A stretch of 63,115 nt of DNA from Lachnospiraceae bacterium (GCA_017478245.1 JAFVDW010000047.1:1-63115); one strand, 5' to 3'. Counted from the stretch's first letter, positions 27,241 to 37,661 are shown. Numbers and translations are program-made. Notes: generated by a model not told the origin, from the letters alone.

Positions 27241-27942
27241 CTAACGTCTTCTGCGATTATTCAGTAGAAACAGCCTAAGTAGCTGTAAAATAGCAGATGC
27301 CGCTGCCGCCACATAGGTCAGTGCCGCCGCAGTCAAGACCTTTTTACACCCTACATTCTCCTCATGGGTCATCAAACCATATTCCTCTACTTTGATGACC
27401 GCTCTGTGAGACGCGTTAAATTCCACCGGAAGCGTCACAATCTGGAACAAAACACCCAACGCAAATGCCCAGATTCCAATAGTAATCAACCACTGATTCC
27501 AACTAAACAGCATCCCCAACATAATCATGGGCACTCCCCACCTGCTGCCGATATTTGCCGCCGGCAAGAGCGCTGTGCGAAATGAAAGGGGCGCATATCC
27601 CTTTTCATGCTGAATGGCATGCCCGCATTCATGCGCCGCAACACCCACTGCCGTCACAGAGGCAGAATGAAAATTTGCGCGGGATAAACGAACCGTCTTG
27701 CTCCGCGGGTCATAATGATCGCCGCTGTCACCGCTTAGACATTCCACCTGCACATCGTAAATACCCTCATTGCGCAGAATCCGCACAGCCGCCTCCGCAC
27801 CCGATATCCCGGTGCTACAGCGAACCTTACTGTACTTTTTCATGGTACTTTTCACCAACGCACTGGCTCCCAGACAAAGTACAAATCCGATCAGCACAAG
27901 CACATATGTGAAATCAAAACCATACCCATAGGAATAACGCAT
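27241..27942 (-). CDS. YugP-type membrane zinc metallopeptidase
   Basis: The 233-residue protein has an N-terminal helix (~8-28), the zinc motif 'HECGHAIQHEKG' (HExxH), then several hydrophobic helices and a basic C-terminal tail ending 'LLNNRRRR'. This is the neutral zinc metallopeptidase 2 family (YugP). Substrates are not known. It is inserted between fmt and rsmB with 2- and 15-base gaps, a placement often seen in Clostridia. Confidence 0.9.
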   Translation of the reverse strand: MRYSYGYGFDFTYVLVLIGFVLCLGASALVKSTMKKYSKVRCSTGISGAEAAVRILRNEGIYDVQVECLSGDSGDHYDPRSKTVRLSRANFHSASVTAVGVAAHECGHAIQHEKGYAPLSFRTALLPAANIGSRWGVPMIMLGMLFSWNQWLITIGIWAFALGVLFQIVTLPVEFNASHRAVIKVEEYGLMTHEENVGCKKVLTAAALTYVAAAASAILQLLRLFLLNNRRRR

Positions 27943-27944
27943 TT

Positions 27945-28892
27945 CTATACCCCTTTCCTATCAAATCTGTCACCCGGAACAATCTTTACCCCTAAAAGAA
28001 AATCATGTGTACTCATGCGTTTCTTGCCCTCTAACTGCAATTCCTTTACAGCCAGAACGCCCTCTCCGCACGCCACTTCAATCCTATCCTTTGTCACATT
28101 TATAATCTCTCCCGGTTTACAAGCCCCCACAATGTCTGCTGTCACCGGTTCCGCCTGCCATATTTTTAACTGCTTTCCTTTATAAAAAGTATAGGCACTG
28201 GGCCATGGATTCATACCTCTAATCAAACGATTGAGTGTAACCGCATCCTTGTGAAAGTCCAACTCTCCCATTTCTTTTTTGATCAAAGGCGCATAACAGC
28301 TTTCAGCATCCTCCTGAACCTCCGGCATCAGCTTACCGGCACGCAGCAGGGGAAGTGCCTCCACAATAGCCTCCCCTCCCAGAACCATGAGCTTGTCATG
28401 CAGTGTCTCAAAGGTATCATCCTCCTCAATGAGAATATGTTTTTTGTAAAGCATATCTCCTGTGTCCAGTCCGGCATCCATCTGCATGATCGTCACGCCC
28501 GTCTCCCATTCTCCATCGATAATCACATGCTGAATCGGGGATGCTCCTCTGTATTTGGGAAGCAGCGAGGCATGAATATTCAGACAACCGTACCTGGGTA
28601 TATCCAGTATCTCCTGTGATAGAATCTGCCCAAAGGCTGCTACAATATAGATATCCGCCTCATATTTTTTCAATTCCGCTATAGCCTCCGGCGTTTTGAT
28701 ACGCACCGGCTGCAGAACGGGGATTCCATGCTCCAAAGCACATTCCTTCACCGGCGGAAATTGCAATTCCTTACTGCGCCCCTTAGGTTTGTCCGGCTGC
28801 GTCACAACTGCCGTGACCTGATGCCCCGCCAAAAGCAGTGCCCGAAGCGCACCCGCTGCGAAGTCAGGTGTACCCATAAACACTATTTTCAT
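27945..28892 (-). CDS. fmt: Methionyl-tRNA formyltransferase
   Basis: The 315-residue enzyme begins 'MKIVFMGTPDFAAGAL' and has the family core 'NIHASLLPKYRGASPIQ' followed by 'TGVTIMQMDAGLDTGDML', with a C-terminal tRNA-binding domain. It formylates Met-tRNAi with 10-formyl-THF so that translation can start. Its ATG overlaps the end of def by 4 bases, coupling formylation and deformylation genes. Confidence 0.97.
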   Translation of the reverse strand: MKIVFMGTPDFAAGALRALLLAGHQVTAVVTQPDKPKGRSKELQFPPVKECALEHGIPVLQPVRIKTPEAIAELKKYEADIYIVAAFGQILSQEILDIPRYGCLNIHASLLPKYRGASPIQHVIIDGEWETGVTIMQMDAGLDTGDMLYKKHILIEEDDTFETLHDKLMVLGGEAIVEALPLLRAGKLMPEVQEDAESCYAPLIKKEMGELDFHKDAVTLNRLIRGMNPWPSAYTFYKGKQLKIWQAEPVTADIVGACKPGEIINVTKDRIEVACGEGVLAVKELQLEGKKRMSTHDFLLGVKIVPGDRFDRKGV

Positions 28893-29371
28893 TCTTCCTC
28901 CTCCATCACCACATCCATCAGTTCGCCTTCCACCTTTTCCACATAAATATGTCCATCCAGATGATCCAGTTCATGACAGATGGCTCTCGCCAACAGCTCT
29001 GTTCCTTCCACTTCAATCGGGTTCATATCCACATCCAGAGCAACCGCCTTCACATAATTGGGGCGTGTCACAATACCACACTTCCCGGGTACGCTCAGGC
29101 AGCCCTCCTGTCCGCTCTGTTCTCCGCTGCTCTCCACAATTCTGGGATTAATCAATATGATGGGTTCCTCTCTCTCCTCCGAAACATCAATCACGACGAT
29201 TCTCTTAAGAACCCCCACCTGCGGTGCTGCAAGCCCCACGCCGTTCGCCTCATACATCGTATCCAACATATCTTCAATCAACTCTCTCGTGCGCGGTGTC
29301 ATCTCCTTGACCTCTTTGCACTTCTTGACCAGAACCTCATCTCCATACTCTCTAATATTGCGAATTGCCAT
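28889..29371 (-). CDS. def: Peptide deformylase
   Basis: The 160-residue enzyme shows all three PDF motifs: 'GVGLAAPQVG', 'EGCLSVPG' with the metal Cys, and 'CHELDHLDG' with the HExxH-type metal histidines. It removes N-formyl groups from new proteins. The C-terminus ends in an acidic 'VVMEEEE'. It follows priA by 37 bases. Confidence 0.97.
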   Translation of the reverse strand: MAIRNIREYGDEVLVKKCKEVKEMTPRTRELIEDMLDTMYEANGVGLAAPQVGVLKRIVVIDVSEEREEPIILINPRIVESSGEQSGQEGCLSVPGKCGIVTRPNYVKAVALDVDMNPIEVEGTELLARAICHELDHLDGHIYVEKVEGELMDVVMEEEE

Positions 29372-29408
29372 TTTTCTTCATTCCTTTCGTAAATAGTATG
29401 TTTCGTCA

Positions 29409-31634
29409 TTACAGCGTTCTCATAGGATCAAAATCGAACTGCACCGTCGTTTCCGCTGTTTGAACTTCCTGCAGCTTTTCCTCCAACACATCCTTAACCT
29501 GTACAAGTCTCTCGTAGTTTATATGCTTCACATAGCATACAAACCGAAAAACATCGTTTACCTTACCGATAGAAGCCGGAGCCGGTCCCATGACCTGAAC
29601 ATCCCCTATAGACTTTACCACGTCTGCCAGTCGCTCTGCAAGTTCTTTTCCAACCGCTTCCCCGGCAGAAAACACTTGAACAGCCAGCAAATGGGCTACC
29701 GGCGGGTATCCTCCCAACTCCCGATAGAGAATTTCCTCCTCATAAAAAGCTTCGTAATCCTGATTTGCCGCATGAATGACGGCATAATGCTCCGGCTGAT
29801 AGGTCTGTATCACAGCCTCTCCGGGCTTTTCACCACGCCCTGCACGCCCCACAGCCTGAGTCAAAAGCTGAAATGTCCGCTCACCGGCACGATAATCTCC
29901 TATGCTCAAGGAAAGATCCGCCGCCAGCACTCCCACCAGAGTTACCTTGGGGAAATCATGCCCCTTCACAATCATCTGTGTTCCGATTAGCACATCTGCT
30001 TCCTCATTGGAAAAAGCAGATAAGAGCTTCTCGTAGCTATCCTTTGTCCGCGTCGTATCCGCATCCATGCGCAGCGTACGCACCCCTGGAAATAATTCTT
30101 TTAGCTTCTCTTCAATCTGCTGTGTGCCGGCGCGGAAGCCCATAATATACCTGGAACCGCACTCCGGGCATAGCCTGGGCATAGGCTCACTGTAACCGCA
30201 ATAATGACAGACCAACCTACCGCCCCGATGCTCCGACAGGGACACATCACAGTGGGGACATTTCATCACATGCCCACAACTGCGGCAAGAGATGAATCCC
30301 GCATAACCTCTGCGGTTAAGGAACAAAATGCTCTGCTCCCCCTTTGCAAGTCTGTCAGCCAATAATTCCTGCAGCTTTCTGCTGAAAATAGAACGATTTC
30401 CCTCCTTCAGCTCCTGCCGCAGATCCACCGTATGCACCAATGGCAGCGTGCCGCCTCCCATACGTCTTTCCAGACGAAAACACTGATAAATACCTTTTTG
30501 CGCTCGATAATACGCTTCTATCGAAGGGGTGGCAGAGCCCAGCACCACACTGGCACCATGCAATCTGGCTACCTCTTCTGCCGTCTCTCTGGCGTGATAC
30601 TTGGGCGTTCCCTCGCTCTTGTAGCTTCCCTCATGCTCCTCATCTATAATGATGAGCCCAATTTCGGGAAAGGGGGTAAAAAGTGCCGATCTGGGGCCGA
30701 TAATCACATCAATCTCCCCTTTTTTTGCCCGTTCACACTGATCATATTTTTCTCCCGGAGATAACGTGGAATTCATAACACTCACCCTATCTCCAAATCT
30801 TTTATAAAAGCGCAACAAGGTCTGATAGGTCAATGCGATTTCCGGAATCAGTACAATCGCCTGCTTTCCCCGCTTTAATATCTCGGCAATAAGCTGCATA
30901 TACACTTCCGTTTTACCGCTTCCTGTGACACCATGTATCAGATAGGTTCCCCTCCTGCCCACATCATATTCCTGCGTAAATTCATCCACAATCCACTGCT
31001 GCTCGGTGCTCAAAGCCTTTTCAACATCCCGAGCCGCCGCAAGCTTTACAGGGTTGCGATAGGCACTGTCATGATTCACCCGGATAGCACCCGCCTTTTC
31101 CAGACTTCGGATGGTCTGTACCGAAACACCCAGTTTTCCGGTAATCCATTCATGGGGAATGACCTCCTGCTCCAACACCGCCCGCAAAAGCTTTGCCTTT
31201 GCCACCTGTTTTTTGCGTTCACACTCTCCCAACAGGGATATCAACTCTTCCCTGCCCATCATACGCTCTATCTGCCTGTGTTCCAGCTTTTTGAACGACT
31301 GTCTGGCAGGCAGCACGGTTTTTAATGCCTGTATCATAGTAGAACCATAATTCTTGCGCATCCATCCTGCCAAGGCAATCATCTTATCTTCCACCGAAAC
31401 ACCTTTTTCGGCAATTCCCAAAATATCCTTGGTTCGCCCAGGGTCAAATTTACACTGCTCACTGACCGCAAGCACATACCCTTTTATCTTCTTATTTCCA
31501 TTGCCAAAAGGAATGTCAACACACATGCCGGGCTCCAAGGTGCTCCGCAGCTTCTCTGGCACACGGTATTGAAACGTCTTATCCAGTTTTTCATGGGAGA
31601 TATCCACTATAATATCCGCGTACAAATCCCGCAC
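29409..31634 (-). CDS. priA: Primosomal protein N' (replication restart helicase PriA)
   Basis: The 741-residue helicase has an N-terminal DNA-binding domain, Walker A 'GVTGSGKTEVY', DEAH-type box 'IIDEEHEGSYKSE' with 'PKYHARETA', and the zinc-binding cysteines ('CRSCGHVMKCPHC', 'CHYCGY', 'CPECGS'). It reloads the replisome at stalled forks. The start codon is GTG with GGAGG eight bases before it. It is the first gene of the priA-def-fmt-yugP-rsmB-rlmN-stp-prkC-rsgA run, all on minus with short gaps. Confidence 0.97.
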   Translation of the reverse strand: MRDLYADIIVDISHEKLDKTFQYRVPEKLRSTLEPGMCVDIPFGNGNKKIKGYVLAVSEQCKFDPGRTKDILGIAEKGVSVEDKMIALAGWMRKNYGSTMIQALKTVLPARQSFKKLEHRQIERMMGREELISLLGECERKKQVAKAKLLRAVLEQEVIPHEWITGKLGVSVQTIRSLEKAGAIRVNHDSAYRNPVKLAAARDVEKALSTEQQWIVDEFTQEYDVGRRGTYLIHGVTGSGKTEVYMQLIAEILKRGKQAIVLIPEIALTYQTLLRFYKRFGDRVSVMNSTLSPGEKYDQCERAKKGEIDVIIGPRSALFTPFPEIGLIIIDEEHEGSYKSEGTPKYHARETAEEVARLHGASVVLGSATPSIEAYYRAQKGIYQCFRLERRMGGGTLPLVHTVDLRQELKEGNRSIFSRKLQELLADRLAKGEQSILFLNRRGYAGFISCRSCGHVMKCPHCDVSLSEHRGGRLVCHYCGYSEPMPRLCPECGSRYIMGFRAGTQQIEEKLKELFPGVRTLRMDADTTRTKDSYEKLLSAFSNEEADVLIGTQMIVKGHDFPKVTLVGVLAADLSLSIGDYRAGERTFQLLTQAVGRAGRGEKPGEAVIQTYQPEHYAVIHAANQDYEAFYEEEILYRELGGYPPVAHLLAVQVFSAGEAVGKELAERLADVVKSIGDVQVMGPAPASIGKVNDVFRFVCYVKHINYERLVQVKDVLEEKLQEVQTAETTVQFDFDPMRTL

Positions 31635-31674
31635 GATGTGTGCCTCCTGTTCTCACATAATGATACCCTAATGC

Positions 31675-33162
31675 TCATAGTGCTGCATTTTCTGCCAGAA
31701 TATCCCGAATCAGGTCTCTCTCATCCATAGGATATTTTACCCCTTTGATTTCCTGATAATCCTCATGCCCCTTTCCTGCAAGCACAATGATGTCTCCCGG
31801 CTCTCCATTTTGAATTGCATAACGGATTGCCTCCTTGCGGTCACAAATTTCGACATATTTACCAGCAGTTCTGCCGATGCCCACCTCTATATCCTCTATA
31901 ATATCCTGGGGCTCTTCAAATCTGGGGTTATCCGATGTGATGATGGTCAAGTCTGCCAGCTCACCGCTGACCTCACCCATCTCAAAACGCCTGCTCTTTG
32001 AACGATTTCCTCCACAGCCGAACAAACACACCAAACGATGGGGCTCATACTCCTTTAATGTAGTCAAAAGACTCTTAAGCGCCATTGCATTGTGGGCATA
32101 GTCAATCATCAACGTAAACTCATCGGAAACCTTAACCATTTCGATACGTCCCTTCACCTTGGCAGAGCGCAGGGCTTTCCCTATATCCTCTTCCTTTACT
32201 TTAAAATGTCTGCAGATTGCTATGGCAGTCAGTGCATTATATACACTAAATCTGCCCGGAGTAGGTACTTCCACCTCAAAATTCATCAGACCGCTCACCT
32301 CAAAGTGCACTCCCAGCTCGCCCGGTTTGTGGACTAATCGCAAATCCTTTGCCCGCAGCATGCAGGCTTCACTCATACCAAAGCTTTCCAGCTCACAGGT
32401 ATGGCCTTCCGTCACCTGGCTTGTATGACTGTCATCCCCATTGACAATTCCAATCTTGCACTGCTTGAACAACAGACCCTTGCAGGCGAGATATTCCTCA
32501 AAGCTTGCATGTTCATTGGGACCGATGTGATCCGGCTCCAGATTTGTGAAAATGCCATAATCAAACACAAACCCCTGGGTACGGTGCAACATCAATGCCT
32601 GAGAGGACACCTCCATAACCACTGTATCCAAGCCCGCTTCCACCATGTCCGCAAAATAGCTCTGCAACAGATAGGATTCCGGGGTGGTATTCTGTGCATG
32701 AATATGCCTATCCCCTATAATAACCTCGATGGTTCCAATCAGTCCCACCTTGTAACCTGCATTTTCCAAAATAGATTTCACCAGATAGGTGCTGGTGGTC
32801 TTTCCTTTTGTTCCGGTGATACCGATCACCTTCAGTTTTTCCGCCGGATGACCAAACCACGCGGCAGAGATAAATGCCATGGCATAGCGGGTATCTGCCA
32901 CCTTGATGATCGTTACATCCGACCCATCCGGCACCTGTACATCCTTTGATACCACCAATATACCTGCGCCCTTTCTGACTACATCCTCCGCGAACTCATG
33001 TCCGTCAAAATTCGCGCCTTCAATACAGATAAATAGGCAGCCTGTCTCCACCTTTCTGGAGTCATAGACCACCTGCGTCACTTCTCTGTCGCTTACATTG
33101 ACCGTTCCGGTACTCTGTACACACTCATATGTAAAACCCTGCAATAATTCTCCCAGTCTCAT
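31675..33162 (-). CDS. murE: UDP-N-acetylmuramoyl-L-alanyl-D-glutamate--2,6-diaminopimelate ligase MurE
   Basis: The 495-residue Mur ligase has 'GITGTKGKTTSTYLV' (ATP), 'NLEPDHIGPNEHASFEEYL' and the C-terminal specificity motif 'TSDNPRFEEP'. DNPR is the signature for adding meso-diaminopimelate rather than lysine, so the peptidoglycan is predicted to be DAP type. It lies outside the dcw cluster, upstream of priA (40-base gap) and downstream of recJ. A promoter and a hairpin lie in the 306-base gap before it. Confidence 0.96.
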   Translation of the reverse strand: MRLGELLQGFTYECVQSTGTVNVSDREVTQVVYDSRKVETGCLFICIEGANFDGHEFAEDVVRKGAGILVVSKDVQVPDGSDVTIIKVADTRYAMAFISAAWFGHPAEKLKVIGITGTKGKTTSTYLVKSILENAGYKVGLIGTIEVIIGDRHIHAQNTTPESYLLQSYFADMVEAGLDTVVMEVSSQALMLHRTQGFVFDYGIFTNLEPDHIGPNEHASFEEYLACKGLLFKQCKIGIVNGDDSHTSQVTEGHTCELESFGMSEACMLRAKDLRLVHKPGELGVHFEVSGLMNFEVEVPTPGRFSVYNALTAIAICRHFKVKEEDIGKALRSAKVKGRIEMVKVSDEFTLMIDYAHNAMALKSLLTTLKEYEPHRLVCLFGCGGNRSKSRRFEMGEVSGELADLTIITSDNPRFEEPQDIIEDIEVGIGRTAGKYVEICDRKEAIRYAIQNGEPGDIIVLAGKGHEDYQEIKGVKYPMDERDLIRDILAENAAL

Positions 33163-33218
33163 ATTTACACACCTTTCTCTCGTCCACAGATATCCGTGGG
33201 CATATCAATACAGTTTCT

Positions 33219-33247
33219 ATTTTACTCTACTTTCCTCGTCCACACAA
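33219..33247 (-). promoter_or_regulatory. Probable promoter of murE
   Basis: TTGTGT (33242-33247) and TAAAAT (33219-33224) are 17 bases apart on minus, 57 bases before the murE ATG. It lies just past the hairpin at 33281-33324. A second, more A+T-rich candidate (TTGAAC 33387-33392, TATATA 33364-33369, 17-base spacer) lies upstream of that hairpin. Confidence 0.45.
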
Positions 33248-33280
33248 GTAATTTCCATTTCAATACGCTTATTGCCCGCC

Positions 33281-33324
33281 AAACATAAAGAAGCCATGTC
33301 TTACGACATGACTCCTTTATGTTT
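33281..33324. terminator. Long hairpin between recJ and murE
   Basis: Arms at 33281-33300 and 33305-33324 pair over 20 positions with two mismatches and a 4-base loop. T tracts on either side are short (plus TTTTCTT after the stem, minus TTTGG). It probably ends recJ transcription. The A+T-rich stretch 33325-33468 shows only a possible promoter. Confidence 0.6.
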
Positions 33325-33468
33325 TCTTATGAGGGGGGAGATAGTGAGTTCATCAACTATCAATATATATATTACATATAAAATGTGTTCAAATTGTGTC
33401 CAATTTATAATTAAATTATAAAATATATATTTATAAATTATAAATCTGTCCCATATACAGCTTCGGGT

Positions 33469-35268
33469 TCAGCAATAGTTCTGCATCACAAATTGCAGTT
33501 CTGTTTTCCCCATATAAGTATTCAGTCCCAACTGATAGACCACCGACACTTTAAAATCACCTTTTCCATCATAAAGTGCCTCCTCACTGCCCGCTCCGTA
33601 CTTTGCATCCAAAAAGGCACCAAACTGCTCTAAATCCCCAAAATAGACCACCTGCTCTATCCTCCCATCCGGCGTCTGCACACGGAACCTGGCAAAATTT
33701 TTCTTTTTCCCTATCTTAAAGCCCCCGCGAAAAATCAAATCCTTTTGCGCAAATAACGGCTTAGGATTGCCTACGCCAAAGGGCTCTAATCTCTCCAGCT
33801 CCCTCGCCAACTCCTCTGTTGCATAAGCAAACGGCATAGGCACGTCAATGTGCACCACAGAACAGAAATCATCCTCTGTGAGCTTACAGTTTTCATTTAA
33901 CGCCTTTCTCAAGGACTCGATATCCTCCTCTCTCATAGAGAGACCTGCCGCCAACTTATGTCCACCGAATTTAGTGAAATACTGTTTGACCGCCGTCATA
34001 GCTTCAAACATATGATAGCTGTCAATGGAACGTCCCGAGCCCTTCACTTCCGCTTCCCCTCTCGTGAGAATAAATACGGGATGATTGTACTTTTCCCGCA
34101 CTCTGCCTGCGATGATTCCTGCCAGACTTTCATGTACATCCGGCAGAAAGATCAACATTACCTTATCTTTTTCTATTCCGTGCTCCTGTATATATGCTTC
34201 TGCCTGCTCCACACCCTTTAGAGTCAGATTCTTACGGCTGTCATTTAAGTCCTTTAATTCCCTTGCCGCCATCATCGCTTCATGCCTGGAGCTACTTTGC
34301 AAAAGCTCAAGCGCCCGTCCTGCAGTATCCAGTCTGCCGGAAGCATTCAGGCATGGCCCCAACACAAATCCCAAATGATAAGCCGACAAATTCTTGGGCT
34401 GCAGTTCATTGACCTCCATCAACGCCCTAAGCCCCGGATTGCGGGAAGTGCGCATGCGTTTCAACCCCTCCTTGACCAGAATCCGATTCTCATCCACCAA
34501 ATCCATCACATCACACACAGTAGCCAGTGCTGCCGTTTCCAGAAGCTCCTCCAGCAGTTCTTGTGCCTCCTGTTGTCTGTGCGCTCCCACAGAATCATTT
34601 TGCCAATGCAGGGCTTGCCGCTCCACCATCGCCTGAATCAGCTTATAGGCAACCACTCCCCCACAGATATTGGAAAAGGGATAGGTGCAATCTGACCTTT
34701 TCGGGTCCACCACAGCCAGTGCCGGCGGAAGAAGCTCTCTGCGTTCACCGTTCTCCTCTATAAAAGGAACCTCGTGATGATCCGTGACAATAACCTGCAT
34801 TCCAAGCGTAGCAGCCAATTCCACCTGACTGGCTGCCGCAATCCCATTATCACAAGTCACAATCATTCCCACTCCATCCGTATGTGCCTCCTCAATCAGT
34901 TGATGATTCAATCCATATCCGTCATGAATCCTATGGGGGATCACCGTATCTACCTTTGCTCCCAGAAAAGTAAAGCCCTTAGTCAAAATATATGAGGAAC
35001 AGATACCATCCACATCATAGTCTCCAATAACTCGAATAGCCACCGCATCTGTAATCGCAGTCTCGATGAAGTCCACAGCTTTGTCCATATCTTTTAAAAG
35101 CCACGGAGAATAGCAATCCTTCAAGGTTCCATTTAAAAACTGCTCTATCTGCGATTCCTTTGTCAATTCTCTGTTTCTGAGGATCCGCGCCAACACCGGG
35201 CTGATTCCAAACTCCTGTGCCCACTTATTAAAATCCGCCCGTTTGGCTGCCACAAACCATTTTTCCAT
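33469..35268 (-). CDS. recJ: Single-stranded-DNA-specific exonuclease RecJ
   Basis: The 599-residue nuclease has the DHH phosphoesterase motifs 'VIGDYDVDGICSSYIL' and 'VTDHHEVPF', and the DHHA1 part with 'GSGRSIDSYHMFEAM' and 'GGHKLAAGLSM'. A C-terminal OB domain completes it. RecJ degrades ssDNA 5' to 3' in recombination and mismatch repair. I start it at the ATG at 35268 ('MEKWFVAAKR'). The frame stays open to 35433, but that extension overlaps secDF and is not protein-like for the family. It follows secDF by about 85 bases. Confidence 0.95.
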   Translation of the reverse strand: MEKWFVAAKRADFNKWAQEFGISPVLARILRNRELTKESQIEQFLNGTLKDCYSPWLLKDMDKAVDFIETAITDAVAIRVIGDYDVDGICSSYILTKGFTFLGAKVDTVIPHRIHDGYGLNHQLIEEAHTDGVGMIVTCDNGIAAASQVELAATLGMQVIVTDHHEVPFIEENGERRELLPPALAVVDPKRSDCTYPFSNICGGVVAYKLIQAMVERQALHWQNDSVGAHRQQEAQELLEELLETAALATVCDVMDLVDENRILVKEGLKRMRTSRNPGLRALMEVNELQPKNLSAYHLGFVLGPCLNASGRLDTAGRALELLQSSSRHEAMMAARELKDLNDSRKNLTLKGVEQAEAYIQEHGIEKDKVMLIFLPDVHESLAGIIAGRVREKYNHPVFILTRGEAEVKGSGRSIDSYHMFEAMTAVKQYFTKFGGHKLAAGLSMREEDIESLRKALNENCKLTEDDFCSVVHIDVPMPFAYATEELARELERLEPFGVGNPKPLFAQKDLIFRGGFKIGKKKNFARFRVQTPDGRIEQVVYFGDLEQFGAFLDAKYGAGSEEALYDGKGDFKVSVVYQLGLNTYMGKTELQFVMQNYC

Positions 35269-35353
35269 TGCCTGCCACTCTCCCTGCTTACTCTGAAAGA
35301 GGCACCCTGCAGTCATACGCTGCAGAGTGCCCCGTTCGTCATTCGTCGTTATA

Positions 35354-37615
35354 TTAATTCTTAGCCTTGGGAGGGAACTTCTGACGAAGCACATACCACA
35401 ATCCACCGGTGATGCAAACGGAGGAGTATGCACCGCAGACGATGCCCACCATCAAAGGCAAAGCAAAATCGCGAATACTTGTCACGCCAAATACATACAG
35501 GCATGCCACCATAATGAAGGTTGTCAAGGAAGTAAAAATACTTCTGGACAAGGTCTGTGTGATACTCTTGTTCACCACTTCCTTCAAATCATCCTTCTTT
35601 GTCATTGTATTCATATTTTCACGCACACGATCAAAGATAACGATGGTGGCATTGATGGAATAACCAACAATAGTCAGCATACATGCAATAAAGGTATTAC
35701 CTACCGATACCCTCGCTGCTGCATAGAATGCCAACACCACAAGTACATCGTGAAGCAATGCAACAATACTACTGATACCAAAACGAATATCACTGAATCG
35801 GATACGGATGTAGATCAGCATACATACGATCGCAATCACCACTGCCCAGATGGTATCGGACTTCATCTCACCACTGATGGTAGAGCTGATGGTCTCTGAG
35901 GTAATCAGGGACTTGTCCACGTTGAAATTCTCCACAAACATCTGATCCAACGCCTCTCTGGTCTCTATATCCAACGCATTGGTCTTAAAGATAACTTCAT
36001 TACTATCCTGCACTGTCTGAATCTGTACAGCACTTCCGGTAACTTCTTCAATCAATGGTACAATATCCGCGTTTACTTCATCCAGATTTCTCTTCTCATT
36101 GAAGGTGACTGTCGTAGCAGTACCGCCTTTAAATTCCAGGCTGTAATTCAAAGCATCGTTTCCGTTTGCCTTCTGCACACCCATTACAATAAAGCCTGCC
36201 GCAATCACTGCCAAAGATACACCAAAGAAAATTCCTTTCTTGGACAGGAAATCAATACTCTTACGCTCCTTGCCCACTCCGTACCACTTCTCGCTCTTGA
36301 AGCCCAGTGCATAAAGTGATTCCAGAAGGAATCTCGTCACTACCAACGCGGTGAACATAGACAATACAATACCAAGCGCCAGAGTCTGTGCAAAGCCCTT
36401 GATGGTACCGGGTGCCAGGAACAGCAAAACTGCCGCCGCAATCAAGGTGGTGATATTTCCGTCAATAATCGCGGACAACGCTTTGTCAAAACCAATCTTC
36501 AATGCACTCTTGACTGTTTTGCCGGTTGCCAACTCCTCGCGGATACGCGCGAAGATAATCACATTGGCATCTACCGCCATACCAATAGAAAGGATAATAC
36601 CTGCCACTCCGGAAAGGGTCAGGGTCATATCGAATCCATTCAGCAACAATACAACCAGTGCTGTATAGAGTGCCAAAGCAATCGCGGATGCAAAACCTGC
36701 CAGAAAATAGGTTGCAATCATAAATACAATCACAATCACCAGACCGATGGCACCCGCCTTCAAACTGGTATTGATTGCCTCCACACCCAACTGTGCACCG
36801 ACTACTTTAGAATGCAACTCCTCCAATTCCAGCTTTAAACCACCGATGCGAATAGTAGAAGCAAGATTCTCTGCCTTCGCAAAAGACTCCATAGGAGAAA
36901 TCTGCGCATTGCCACCTGTGATCACCTCATTTACTTTCGGTACACTCACAAACTCGCCATCATAATAGATACCAATCGTCTCACCCTTGTTGTACGCATT
37001 TCTGGTGGCATCAGCAAATTTCTCGCGTCCCTCGTCTGTCATGGTCAAATCCACCGCATAGGTAGAGTTTTTCATCTGATCCTGGGTGGATATGGCACGG
37101 GCATCCTTTACATCCGTACCCACCAATACCACAGAGCCGTCTGCTTCCAGTTCCTCGATGCTCTTTGTCAATACATAAGTATAACCGGTCGTGCCATCTG
37201 CCGCAGACACCATCTGCTGCGAATAGTTCACATTGCCGTCTGCATCTGTCTGCGCAATAAAATATAATGCACCGGGTCTGCCCAACTCCTGCAGAATAGC
37301 ATTTGCATCACTCACACCGGGAATCTCAATATTGATTCGATCTGCTCCCTCCTGATACACGATTGCCTCTGTGCTATAATTTTCTACACGCTTCTGCAGC
37401 TTTGCAATGGTGTCCTTCATATCCGTATCACTGGGATTCTCATCTCCTACCACCTGATAAGTGATACTGACACCCCCTGCCAGATCAAGCCCCAGTTTAA
37501 TGTCTGATGCACTAGCCTTTCCTGTTGCATCCACTCCGAAGATATCAATATAAGTCACACCTGCCAAAATCAATATCACACAGAGCAGTATCGCAATCGC
37601 TTTACTCTTTTTCAT
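35354..37615 (-). CDS. secDF: Protein translocase subunit SecDF fusion
   Basis: The 753-residue protein combines SecD (first ~440 residues, with 'LGLDLAGGVSITYQV' and a large first extracytoplasmic domain) and SecF (from about 455, with 'LEFKGGTATTV'). There are about 12 membrane helices. SecDF uses the proton motive force to pull proteins out through SecYEG. A fused SecDF is common in Firmicutes. Its neighbours scfB/scfA and recJ on the same strand repeat an arrangement typical of Clostridia. Confidence 0.96.
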   Translation of the reverse strand: MKKSKAIAILLCVILILAGVTYIDIFGVDATGKASASDIKLGLDLAGGVSITYQVVGDENPSDTDMKDTIAKLQKRVENYSTEAIVYQEGADRINIEIPGVSDANAILQELGRPGALYFIAQTDADGNVNYSQQMVSAADGTTGYTYVLTKSIEELEADGSVVLVGTDVKDARAISTQDQMKNSTYAVDLTMTDEGREKFADATRNAYNKGETIGIYYDGEFVSVPKVNEVITGGNAQISPMESFAKAENLASTIRIGGLKLELEELHSKVVGAQLGVEAINTSLKAGAIGLVIVIVFMIATYFLAGFASAIALALYTALVVLLLNGFDMTLTLSGVAGIILSIGMAVDANVIIFARIREELATGKTVKSALKIGFDKALSAIIDGNITTLIAAAVLLFLAPGTIKGFAQTLALGIVLSMFTALVVTRFLLESLYALGFKSEKWYGVGKERKSIDFLSKKGIFFGVSLAVIAAGFIVMGVQKANGNDALNYSLEFKGGTATTVTFNEKRNLDEVNADIVPLIEEVTGSAVQIQTVQDSNEVIFKTNALDIETREALDQMFVENFNVDKSLITSETISSTISGEMKSDTIWAVVIAIVCMLIYIRIRFSDIRFGISSIVALLHDVLVVLAFYAAARVSVGNTFIACMLTIVGYSINATIVIFDRVRENMNTMTKKDDLKEVVNKSITQTLSRSIFTSLTTFIMVACLYVFGVTSIRDFALPLMVGIVCGAYSSVCITGGLWYVLRQKFPPKAKN

Positions 37616-37661
37616 TGTTCCTTTTCCTTTCTGTTTTACATGTATTTTTATAGTTTGGGAA

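Noticed and set aside
35269-35433. N-terminal extension of recJ
   Set aside because: It overlaps secDF by 80 bases, is not protein-like for the family, and 'MEKWFVAAKR' at 35268 is the natural start.
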